The position numbers and the translations under genes are program-made. Under the pieces are notes generated by a model that ran no database searches, was not told where the DNA came from, and saw only the letters and a list, made by a program, of their open reading frames with translations. 64,000 nucleotides of DNA, taken from contig CABMCB010000094.1 of the NCBI GenBank assembly GCA_902384455.1, positions 53,305 to 117,304 on the forward strand. Direction: 5' to 3'. This DNA is from an uncultured archaeon. Its GTDB lineage: Archaea; Altiarchaeota; Altiarchaeia; IMC4; SCGC-AAA252-I15. Below are positions 1 to 7,708 of the stretch, piece after piece (the stretch's first letter is position 1; every line of letters starts with the position of its first letter).

Positions 1-194
1 GGCGGCAGGTATAGTGTGGCAACGTCTACGTTTACGGGGATTTCGGATATGCTTTTGTAGCAGCGTATGCCTTCTATTTCGTTTTCTTTGGGGTTTACGG
101 GGTATACAGAATGGCCGGCCGCAATCCAGGCGCGTACTGCTTTGTTTCCGTATTTTTTCCTGTCTGCGCTTGCGCCTATGACCGCGACGTTCAT
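1..194 (-). CDS. CoA-binding domain protein (3' part beyond window)
   Basis: Only the first 64 codons are inside the window; the gene runs off the left edge. The N-terminus carries the Rossmann-type glycine motif VAVIGASADRKKYGNK, then HSVYPVNPKENEIEG and later VDVATLYLPP. This is the pattern of stand-alone CoA-binding proteins of the YccU / succinyl-CoA synthetase alpha N-terminal fold. Such proteins bind CoA or a related nucleotide in the cytoplasm, and their role is usually unknown. The ATG overlaps the stop of the glutaredoxin gene (ATGA), so the two are probably translationally coupled. The family call is firm; the function is not. Confidence 0.8.
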   Translation of the reverse strand, partial: MNVAVIGASADRKKYGNKAVRAWIAAGHSVYPVNPKENEIEGIRCYKSISEIPVNVDVATLYLP

Positions 195-433
195 TCGGCT
201 AGTTCTTCTTCTATTGCTTGCCGGTCGAATCCTACTATTATTTTCCCGTTTATGTCCAGTACGGGGACGCCCATTTGACCGCTTTTCTCGAACATTTCGG
301 TCGCCCCTTTTTCGTCGGACGAGACGTCCACTTCCTTGTAGGCGACTTTCTTCTGTTTCAGAAGATCACGTGCTTTATGACACCACGGGCACGAAGGCGT
401 CGCATAAATAGTTATTTGAATGTTTTTTGCCAT
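191..433 (-). CDS. Glutaredoxin-like protein (CPWC)
   Basis: An 80-aa thioredoxin-fold protein. The active-site motif CPWC is at residues 15-18, the cis-proline segment is GVPVLDING, and the C-terminal helix GFDRQAIEEEL is typical of glutaredoxin/NrdH-like thiol oxidoreductases of this length. It likely reduces protein disulfides or mixed disulfides in the cytoplasm. The start follows a GGTGG Shine-Dalgarno-like sequence. It lies 49 bases after the hydrogenase-like small subunit and overlaps the CoA-binding gene, so it probably belongs to the same transcript. The electron donor is not apparent here. Confidence 0.9.
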   Translation of the reverse strand: MAKNIQITIYATPSCPWCHKARDLLKQKKVAYKEVDVSSDEKGATEMFEKSGQMGVPVLDINGKIIVGFDRQAIEEELAE

Positions 434-482
434 TTCACCACCCTTGCTTAGGGATTGGAACGAGGGGATTTAAATGGCGGGA

Positions 483-1001
483 CTATTTTTTCTTCTTTAT
501 CGTTTCCGTAAGCGCCAAAAGGCCTTTGAGTATTTCCGTCGGAGTCGGGGGGTTGCCGGGTATTTTAGCGTCCACGGGGAGTATTTTGTCGGCTCCGCCG
601 AGGACGGCGTATGAGTCTTTGAATATGCCTCCGTCGCATGCGTCGTCTCCGACTGCGATTACGAATTTGGGGTTTGGCATCGCATCGTAAGTTTTTTTGG
701 CGGCAATAGCCATGTTATGGGTGATGGGGCCTGTGACAACCAGGACGTCGGCGTGCCGCGGGGAGGCGACGAATGTTATGCCGAACCGTTCGACGTCGTA
801 GTAGGGTGTTGTAAGGTTTACGAGCTCTATTTCAGGGGAGTTGTCGCTTCCTGTGTCCAGTTCGCGGAGGGCTAGGCTTCTCCCGAAGATGGCGTCTACT
901 TCCTTTCGCAGCTTGATTCCGACGGCATCAAATTCTTCGTCTGTGAACGTGAAGTTTTTTGTCGACTTTGGTGTAACTATGTTTTTGAGTGGGTTCGCCA
1001 T
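483..1001 (-). CDS. Hydrogenase/complex I small-subunit homologue lacking its Fe-S ligands
   Basis: A 172-aa member of the NuoB/HyfI/EchC small-subunit family. Recognisable segments are RELDTGSDNSPEIEL, FGITFVASPRHADVLVVTGP, THNM, GGIFKDSYAVLGGADKILPVD and IPGNPPTPTEIL. In the family four cysteines hold the proximal [4Fe-4S] cluster. Here the CxxC pair is Asp53 and Pro56, the cysteine of the GAC motif is Asp120, and that of PGCPP is Asn150. The only cysteine is Cys122. The fold looks intact, so this is probably an expressed structural subunit that cannot bind the usual cluster. It follows the large subunit by 10 bases with a TGAGGA ribosome-binding site. Family sure; loss of cluster read directly from the codons. 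Confidence 0.9.
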   Translation of the reverse strand: MANPLKNIVTPKSTKNFTFTDEEFDAVGIKLRKEVDAIFGRSLALRELDTGSDNSPEIELVNLTTPYYDVERFGITFVASPRHADVLVVTGPITHNMAIAAKKTYDAMPNPKFVIAVGDDACDGGIFKDSYAVLGGADKILPVDAKIPGNPPTPTEILKGLLALTETIKKKK

Positions 1002-1011
1002 TGTTTTTTCC

Positions 1012-2589
1012 TCACAGGTCCGTTCCCGCGTACGACAGGTTCAGGCTTTTATTGATTAAGGGGAAATCGGGCACGATGTTGCCCAAAACCGCATGCTCTA
1101 TGGCCTGCCAGTTGCAAAACGACGCCGTCCGCACTTTGTAGCGGTCGATGCGACCGTCTTTTATTCGCACCCAATGCAGGTTTTGGCCTCTTGGCGCTTC
1201 TATTAGGGATAGTGCGCTGCCGTCTGCGGGCTTGAGCGTAGTGTGGATGGCTTTGTTTTCGGGTATCCTGCAGATTAGTTTTTGTATTATGGCGGAGGAG
1301 TCATGTATTTCCGCCGCTTTGACTTCGAACCTAGACAGGACGTCGCCTTCTTCCCTCGTCCGCTTTTGCAGGTGCAGCTTGGGGTAGAGGCCGTAGGGGT
1401 GGTCTATTCGGGTGTCTACTTGTGCGCCTGATGCGCGGGCGGCTGGTCCGGTTATGTTAAGGGGTTCGATAAGCTCTTTTTTGATTACGCCCGTGCGCTC
1501 CAGGCGGTCTATGACTGATGTGGATGAGCGGATTGCGTTTACCGCTTCAGTGAATTTGCCGGAGAATTCCTCGAGGTAGTCTGAGAATTCGGTGAGCGAT
1601 TCGTCGGGGATGTTTTTTGTGAGGCCGCCTGTTGTGATTATGTCGCGTAGGAAGCGGGAGCCGGTTAGTTTTTGGTTTTGTTGTAGTGTTTGTTCGCGTA
1701 GGATGAAGAAGGGGCTTGCGCCTGCTGGGTATGCGACGTCTATTATCATTCCGGCCATGTCGCCAAGGTGGGAGTAGATGCGTTCTGTTTCCAGCAGTAT
1801 TGTTCGTATGTGCCATGCTCTTTCGGGTGCGTTTGTGTCGGTTATTTTTTCTATGGCGTTGCAGTAGGCGGTTGTGTTTGCGGCGGTTTCGTCGCCGCTT
1901 ATGGCTTGGGCTATTTTGACGGATTCTTGTGGTGTTTTTCCTTCGGCTAGTTTTTCTATGCCTCGGTGTTTGTAGAACATCCGGATTTCGAGGTTGAATA
2001 TTGTTTCGCCTATTACGCTGAATCTGAAGTGGCCTGGTTCTATTATGCCTGCGTGTACTGGGCCGACGGGTATTTGGTATACTCCTTCTCCGTGTACTTG
2101 TTTGAAGGGGTATTCGTCGGCTGCGTTGTTTTTTGTGTTTGTTGTTATTGGTCCGTTTTTGATTGTTTTTAGTAGGGGGTGGAAGTCGTTGGGGTATGTT
2201 TCGTGTAGGAATAGGCGGCGGATGTCGAATGCGTTTTTGAATTTGATGCCGAATCCGTCTGTGATTTCTCGTTCGTACCAGCAGGCGGCGGGGAATGTTT
2301 CGGCTATTGATTGGGCTGTTGTGTTTTTTAGTGGTATTTGGATTGTGAGGGTGTGTGGTTGGTGGCGTCGTTCGAAGACGTAGTGTAATGTGAATCCTTT
2401 TTTTGTGTCGGTTTCTTGTGTGCAGAATAGGGCTATTAGGATGAAGCCTTTTTGAGCGATGGCTGGAAGCGTCTCTTCCATCTCTTCTTCGCTGAGGGTT
2501 ATGGCGATTTCTTGGCTGCGTCCGTCGGTGGCCAATTCGGCTTTTTTGTTGCCGAATATGCCGTTCAGTTCTGCTCGTAGTTCGTCCAT
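1012..2589 (-). CDS. Hydrogenase/complex I large-subunit homologue lacking NiFe ligands
   Basis: A 525-aa fusion like HycE/HyfG: an N-terminal NuoC-like domain (about 1-150) and a C-terminal NuoD/hydrogenase-like domain. Family blocks are IPVGPVHAGIIEPGHFRF (174-191), KHRGIEKLAEGKTP (207-220), ERIYSHLGDMAG (269-280) and DHPYG (396-400). In group 4 hydrogenases two CxxC motifs bind the NiFe centre. Here the first (normally RICGxC) reads QAISGDE, with Ser231 and Glu234, and the last (normally DPCxSCT) reads NLSYAGT, with Ser519 and Gly522. The protein stops two residues later. This resembles Ehr-type or complex-I-type loss of hydrogenase activity. It is in the middle of a tight operon. Confidence 0.92.
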   Translation of the reverse strand: MDELRAELNGIFGNKKAELATDGRSQEIAITLSEEEMEETLPAIAQKGFILIALFCTQETDTKKGFTLHYVFERRHQPHTLTIQIPLKNTTAQSIAETFPAACWYEREITDGFGIKFKNAFDIRRLFLHETYPNDFHPLLKTIKNGPITTNTKNNAADEYPFKQVHGEGVYQIPVGPVHAGIIEPGHFRFSVIGETIFNLEIRMFYKHRGIEKLAEGKTPQESVKIAQAISGDETAANTTAYCNAIEKITDTNAPERAWHIRTILLETERIYSHLGDMAGMIIDVAYPAGASPFFILREQTLQQNQKLTGSRFLRDIITTGGLTKNIPDESLTEFSDYLEEFSGKFTEAVNAIRSSTSVIDRLERTGVIKKELIEPLNITGPAARASGAQVDTRIDHPYGLYPKLHLQKRTREEGDVLSRFEVKAAEIHDSSAIIQKLICRIPENKAIHTTLKPADGSALSLIEAPRGQNLHWVRIKDGRIDRYKVRTASFCNWQAIEHAVLGNIVPDFPLINKSLNLSYAGTDL

Positions 2590-2593
2590 TTGT

Positions 2594-4051
2594 TTACACC
2601 CCCACGTCGGCGACGATGCGCGTTAGTAACGAAGTAAGCCATGCGGGGAAGTATATTCCCAGCACGAATATGAGTATGAGCAATGCTACAATAGGCATTT
2701 CCATGCCTATGTGCACCTGGTATTTCTTTGATGAAGCGACGTTTTTCTCCTCTATCTGAGAGAACATTTTGGTGAGCACAAGGGCGAATGATGACGCTGC
2801 CGCAACCAGCAGTATGAGTAGGATAAGCAGGAGTCCTGTGGATGCGTTCCCCGCCTGCAGCAGGATGGACAGCTTGGACATGAATATCATGAATGGCGGC
2901 ATTCCAGCTATTGCGGCGCTGCCAAGCATCATGCCCAATGATGCGAGGGGTTGCAGCTTAAGCGCATTCTCCATTTTTTCCACGCGGTTGCTTTGGTACT
3001 GCTGGTGGAGTATTCCCGCTGAGAAGAATAGCAGCGCCTTTGTGAGCGCGTGAGCTAGGACGTGGTAGAGGACCCAGAATAGGGCTATTGGAGTGCCTAT
3101 GCCTATGCCCACCAGCATTATGCCCATATGTTCTATGCTGGAGAAAGCGATGAGTTTCTTGAGGTTTCTCTGCGTTAGCATGCTGAATGCCGCAATGAAA
3201 ATGCTGAGCATGCCGAAAAATAGGAGTATCTTGGTGAAGGGGATTATTGCTGGCGTTTGCCTTACTATGGCCGTAAGCCGCAGTATCCCGTAGACGCCTA
3301 TGTTGAGTAGTACCGCAGAGAGCACGGCGCTTATCGCAGATGGGGCTCGTGAGTGGGCGTGCGGAAGCCAGGTGTGGAATGGGGCTATCCCGGATTTGGC
3401 GGCAAACCCTATGAAAACAAAGACGGCGGCGGCCGCAAGTAGTGTGGGAGGGAACTCTTTGGCGTGCGCTGTGATGTCGCTTAGGTTTAGTGTTCCTGCG
3501 GCAAGCGTGTGCTGCGTAAGCGCGAAAAAGAGTATGATGCCGATGAACGAGAAGAGCATTGCAATCGACGTTACAAATATGTATTTGAGGGAGGCGTCGA
3601 TGTTCTTGGTGGAGTTGAGGATGGCGATAAGCAGCGCGGAAACGAATGTAGTCAGCTCCGCGAAAATCCAAAAGAGCGCCAGATTGTTTGAGGAAAACAC
3701 AAGAACAGTCAGCAGCATCAGTATGTTGTATGCGATGTAGAACACCTGCATGTCCCTTTTGTCGAGCTCCTGATGCTGTATCATCCCCTTTATGTACCCC
3801 TTCAGGTACACGGCCGCAAGTAGGAACACCGTTCCCGCAATCAGTATTTCGTAAGCGGCTAGGTGGTCTATTAGGAGGTCTTTGTTTTCTAGGTAAGTGA
3901 GGGGTAGGTTTCCTTGGAAGGCGATAATCGCCGTTATCATCGCTCCCGCGGCGTTCATAACGGTCAGGATGTTCATTATCCGGTGCGACCTCGCAACGGA
4001 CACTACCGAGGAGACCAGCAGACTGAAAACCACGTAGTATATGAGTATCAT
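2594..4051 (-). CDS. Antiporter-like membrane subunit (HyfF/NuoN type)
   Basis: A 485-aa polytopic protein of the NuoL/M/N-Mrp family, placed as HyfF in gene order. The proton-path residues are present: Glu132 in FWIFAELTTF, Lys219 in GFAAKSGIAPFHTWLPHAHSR, Lys298/299 in RNLKKLIAFSSIEHMG, and His334/Lys338 in HVLAHALTKALLF. The protein therefore looks competent to conduct protons or cations across the membrane. A strong ribosome-binding site (AGGAGGAGG) overlaps the end of the preceding gene. HyfD versus HyfF assignment rests on order only. Confidence 0.92.
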   Translation of the reverse strand: MILIYYVVFSLLVSSVVSVARSHRIMNILTVMNAAGAMITAIIAFQGNLPLTYLENKDLLIDHLAAYEILIAGTVFLLAAVYLKGYIKGMIQHQELDKRDMQVFYIAYNILMLLTVLVFSSNNLALFWIFAELTTFVSALLIAILNSTKNIDASLKYIFVTSIAMLFSFIGIILFFALTQHTLAAGTLNLSDITAHAKEFPPTLLAAAAVFVFIGFAAKSGIAPFHTWLPHAHSRAPSAISAVLSAVLLNIGVYGILRLTAIVRQTPAIIPFTKILLFFGMLSIFIAAFSMLTQRNLKKLIAFSSIEHMGIMLVGIGIGTPIALFWVLYHVLAHALTKALLFFSAGILHQQYQSNRVEKMENALKLQPLASLGMMLGSAAIAGMPPFMIFMSKLSILLQAGNASTGLLLILLILLVAAASSFALVLTKMFSQIEEKNVASSKKYQVHIGMEMPIVALLILIFVLGIYFPAWLTSLLTRIVADVGV

Positions 4052-4052
4052 C

Positions 4053-4736
4053 TTAATCCTCCTCCTTAGACCACCCGTGGAAAGGGTGAAGCCGCATATG
4101 GAATTCCTCGATGCTCGAGTCTATGCCTATAGTGAGTATCAACGCAAGCAGCACAAGGATGAACAGGTCAATCATAATCAAAACCTCCACGATGAAAGGA
4201 AGCTCGGCCAAAAATAAACTGAAAAGTAGGACGCCGTTCTCCATCACCAAGTACCCGATGATTTTGGTGACAAGCTTCTTGCGGCTGACAGCCACCATCA
4301 TGCCCATTAACGTAAGCGAGACGCCGAATACTGCGCCAAGGTAAAATAGGTTGCTTAAGGCCAGTTCACGGATGATCTCGGAAAAAGCCGTATAGACCAG
4401 CAGGATGAGTATTATGGTGGCAACCAAAGAGCGCGCAGGAGTGAAATAATGAAACTCAAGGTCCCGTTTTATGCGCATCTCCCTCTGAATGCTGCGCATT
4501 ACGTACGGAATCAGTATGACCTTGCTTATGAGAGTTAGAGCGGCAAGGTACAGAAGAACCGAACTTCCATCCAACAGGTAAAGGAATACGGCCGCAAGCA
4601 CCAGAAGGAATGACTGTGCGGCATATGTGGAGACTAGCGAGAATAGGTCTCGTCTGGTGACGACTAATGCGCCTGTGATGAACGTGAGTGCTAGAAGTAC
4701 TTTAATCCATTCTGTTAGTAGCAGCGGGTCGATCAT
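4053..4736 (-). CDS. HyfE-like membrane subunit
   Basis: A 227-aa hydrophobic protein with about seven membrane segments. The order and the motifs GYLVMENGVLLF and FIVEVLIMIDLFILVL match HyfE, the subunit of formate-hydrogenlyase-type and related complexes that combines NuoK/MnhC-like helices with an N-terminal extension. The conserved acidic residue of the MENG motif is present. The start codon overlaps the hyfC-like stop (ATGA), and the gene ends one base before the next start. It probably lies in the membrane arm between the NuoH-like and antiporter-like subunits. Confidence 0.88.
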   Translation of the reverse strand: MIDPLLLTEWIKVLLALTFITGALVVTRRDLFSLVSTYAAQSFLLVLAAVFLYLLDGSSVLLYLAALTLISKVILIPYVMRSIQREMRIKRDLEFHYFTPARSLVATIILILLVYTAFSEIIRELALSNLFYLGAVFGVSLTLMGMMVAVSRKKLVTKIIGYLVMENGVLLFSLFLAELPFIVEVLIMIDLFILVLLALILTIGIDSSIEEFHMRLHPFHGWSKEED

Positions 4737-5683
4737 TTGAAGACCTCCAGGAATAGTGTGAGGACTGAAAAGAAGAATGCGGTCATGAACACGTTAGGCA
4801 GGTTGAATAGGCGCAATTTGGCTATTGACGACTCGACGACTCCTATGGCGAACGCAAGCACAGCGCCCTTAACAAGGAAGCTTAATGCGCCGACTGCTAT
4901 TCCCACGAGCGTCGCATCTGAGGATAGGCCCCATGGTACGAGGAGGTTTATGAATATACCCATTAGTAGGGTCTGTTTTACTGCGTGGGAAAGTTCCATG
5001 AGAGCAAGGTCGCTGCCGGATAGTTCCAGAATCATGGCTTCATGTATCATGGTGAGCTCAAGGTGTGTTTCGGGGTTGTCTACAGGTATCCGCGCAGTTT
5101 CCGTGATTAGGACGATAAACAGTGGAATAGAGATTAGGATAAATGCGGGGTCCATGAAGAAGCCGGTTCCTGCCGTCGCCCTAAACATCTCATGGAAGTT
5201 GGTGGTATGCAGTATGAACGCAAGCGCGGTGAAAACCATGACGGTAATCGGCTCTATTACCGCGGAGATGCTCATCTCCCGTGAGCTTCCCATCCCCCCG
5301 AATGTGCTTCCTGCGTCCAAACCCGCAAGAGCCATGAAAAACCGCGCGAGCGCCAGCAGGTACAGGAACAGTATGACGTTTCCTATGCCGTCGACAGGCG
5401 AAGGAACGAAAGCGAGGGGCACGAAAAGTGCGGCAACTACCATCGCTATTATGCTAACGTAAGGTGTTGCCCGCATAATCCACGACGCGTTTGAGGAGTA
5501 CACCCGCTCTTTCCTCATCAATTTCGCAATGCTATAGTACTGCTGAAGAAGCGGCGGACCCCTGCGCCTTTGGGCGTACGCCTTGACCTTCTTTATGAGC
5601 CCCATGAACAGCGGAGAAACCAATAAAGCCACCGCCACGTTCACTATACAGTATAGTACGAAGGAGCCGGTCACAGGTACCAC
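4733..5683 (-). CDS. HyfC/NuoH-like membrane anchor subunit
   Basis: A 316-aa protein of the NuoH/HycD/HyfC family that joins the soluble arm to the membrane arm. Diagnostic segments are RRRGPPLLQQYYSIAKLMRK (39-58), AGLDAGSTFGGMGSSRE (120-136) and ETARIPVDNPETHLELTMIHEAM (from 195), including the charged loop that contacts the large subunit. All the usual acidic residues of that loop are visible. The start overlaps the preceding gene by 13 bases. Retention of this interface suggests that the metal-free soluble subunits still dock on the membrane. Confidence 0.93.
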   Translation of the reverse strand: MVPVTGSFVLYCIVNVAVALLVSPLFMGLIKKVKAYAQRRRGPPLLQQYYSIAKLMRKERVYSSNASWIMRATPYVSIIAMVVAALFVPLAFVPSPVDGIGNVILFLYLLALARFFMALAGLDAGSTFGGMGSSREMSISAVIEPITVMVFTALAFILHTTNFHEMFRATAGTGFFMDPAFILISIPLFIVLITETARIPVDNPETHLELTMIHEAMILELSGSDLALMELSHAVKQTLLMGIFINLLVPWGLSSDATLVGIAVGALSFLVKGAVLAFAIGVVESSIAKLRLFNLPNVFMTAFFFSVLTLFLEVFK

Positions 5684-7617
5684 CCCAAAAGAACCAGTAA
5701 CGCCACGACCGCTATGAAGCCGTAGTTAATGTACGAATCGAGGTTGCCGTTCTGCAGCGCCGAAACCGAACGCGAAATGCCGCCCGCCATCTTAGCAACA
5801 GGCATGTAAAGGTACTCCTCAAAAAACTTCATCAGGTGAATCTCTGCATATCCCCCCTTGAAAATAACCTGCTTATTATCGAAGAACGTCCTATCACTGA
5901 CTTTCTTAGTCTGGTAAACAGGCTTGAATATGGTGACAATAGGCTCGGAAAACCCTGACGCCGTATACTCCATCTTACTGTTCTGCGAAAGCAGCCCGCA
6001 CCCCCACGTCTCGCTAACACGACTTCTGCGAACGGACAACGTAAAGACCGCAATATACACTGCCGCATAAACCAAAAGCAAAAGCAAACCAACCAAAAGA
6101 AGATTCGGGATAAGAAGCGGATAACCTAACCACGACAAAAGCGGCGCGGAAAAGACACCGAGAAAAACGCACAAAAAGGCAAGAAAACCAGGACCAACCA
6201 ACATCAGAAACGGCACCTCCTTCGACTTCTGCGCCTCCTCAGACCTCGGAACCGCAAGGAACATGACACCGAACGCCTTAACGAAACACGCGGCAGCAAG
6301 CGCGCTGGTTAATGCGAAAACGGAGAGGCACATCATCAGCGACAACTGAAGCATCGGGTGGTTCTGCAGCGCGTAAGACTGAAGAAGCACCTGGAATATC
6401 ATCAATTCGCTTACAAATCCATTGAAAGGAGGCAACGCCGATATGGACACCGCACCCACAAGGAAGAATAACGCAGTATACGGCATACGCTTAATCAAGC
6501 CTCCCATTTCCTCTATGTTCTGCGTCTTTACTGCGCTTACGACCGAACCCGCAGTGAGGAACAGGAGGCTCTTGAACAGCGCGTGATTGAGGGTGTGGAA
6601 TAGGGCGCCTATGAGGCTGAGGAACGCCAGGTCCGCAAGCCCGTAATGCAGGAAGATAGGATACAAACCAAATCCTATAAGAATTATGCCGACGTTCTCT
6701 ATGCTGTGGTACGCAAGAAGCCGCTTGATATCATGCTCCTTGAGGGCGTATATCACGCCCAAAATGGCGGACGTAGTACCTACGACTAAGATGATGATGC
6801 CCCACCAGGGGTTGGGCGGCAGGACATATAGGACGAACCGCATCAGACCGTATATCGCCACCTTTATCATTACGCCGGACATTAAGGCGGATATGTTTGA
6901 GGGGCTGGCGGGGTGCGCGTAAGGCAACCACTTGTGGAAAGGTATGACTCCCGCTTTAATCCCGAATCCCACAAGCAACGCCAAGAATACGGCGGCCGCA
7001 GACCCAGTCGCGATTTCAACGGCCGTTATGCTAAGTGATCCGCTTGCGCGGTATAGCAGGGAGAATGCGATTATTAGGAAGACTGTGCTTAACTGCGTCA
7101 TTGCGAAGTAGAATATTCCTGCTTTTCTTGTTTCCGGCTTCTCGTACTCGAACATCACAAGGAAGAAGGATGAAAGCGACATGAGCTCCCAGAAGAATAG
7201 GAATGAAAAGGTGTTTTCTGACGCCACTACGAGGACCATGGAGAGTATGAAAACGTTCATTAGGGAGGCCAGCACGTTTTTGCGGCGCACGTGCCTGCCG
7301 TGTTCCACATACTGGATGGAGTATACCGCCACCGCCAGCGAGACTACGGATATTACGAGGATGAAGAATGAGGCAAGCCGGTCTACTGCGAATGACAACG
7401 CCAGCGACGGCGCAAGGGAATAAGCGGCGAAATAAGTCTCCTGATTCGCATATATTGTTGCCGAAGAGAAGGATAGAAACAGAAGGGACGATACTACAGT
7501 AAGCAGAAAAGAAATCCGCCTAACAGACCTGCCCAGACGCAAAGAAAAAAGAAGCGGCAACAGAGAGCCGACGAGGGAGAACGCCACACCACCGCAGAAC
7601 AATGAAGACGTAAGCAT
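5671..7617 (-). CDS. HyfB/NuoL-like antiporter subunit
   Basis: A 648-aa polytopic protein, first gene of the complex. Channel residues are present: Glu144 in FFWELMSLSSFFLVMFE, Lys221 in GFGIKAGVIPFHKWLPYAHP, the DIKRLLAYHSIENVG segment, and His345/Lys349 in HTLNHALFKSLLFLTAG. The C-terminal region SETWGCGLLSQNSKMEYTASGFSEP is characteristic of HyfB-type rather than true NuoL proteins. The 91-base gap to the upstream gene may hold the operon promoter. No ferredoxin-like (HyfA/HyfH) gene is adjacent. Confidence 0.93.
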   Translation of the reverse strand: MLTSSLFCGGVAFSLVGSLLPLLFSLRLGRSVRRISFLLTVVSSLLFLSFSSATIYANQETYFAAYSLAPSLALSFAVDRLASFFILVISVVSLAVAVYSIQYVEHGRHVRRKNVLASLMNVFILSMVLVVASENTFSFLFFWELMSLSSFFLVMFEYEKPETRKAGIFYFAMTQLSTVFLIIAFSLLYRASGSLSITAVEIATGSAAAVFLALLVGFGIKAGVIPFHKWLPYAHPASPSNISALMSGVMIKVAIYGLMRFVLYVLPPNPWWGIIILVVGTTSAILGVIYALKEHDIKRLLAYHSIENVGIILIGFGLYPIFLHYGLADLAFLSLIGALFHTLNHALFKSLLFLTAGSVVSAVKTQNIEEMGGLIKRMPYTALFFLVGAVSISALPPFNGFVSELMIFQVLLQSYALQNHPMLQLSLMMCLSVFALTSALAAACFVKAFGVMFLAVPRSEEAQKSKEVPFLMLVGPGFLAFLCVFLGVFSAPLLSWLGYPLLIPNLLLVGLLLLLVYAAVYIAVFTLSVRRSRVSETWGCGLLSQNSKMEYTASGFSEPIVTIFKPVYQTKKVSDRTFFDNKQVIFKGGYAEIHLMKFFEEYLYMPVAKMAGGISRSVSALQNGNLDSYINYGFIAVVALLVLLGWYL

Positions 7618-7708
7618 CTTAGTCGCCTTTGGATTTCATAACGCAATTTCTAGCGTTCTTATTCATCCCCCCTCTTTAAGAACATTCATTCAATGACCAA
7701 AAAAAGCG

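Noticed and set aside
1012..7617. Annotation as an active formate hydrogenlyase or H2-evolving hydrogenase
   Set aside because: All NiFe and Fe-S ligand cysteines are missing from the two soluble subunits.
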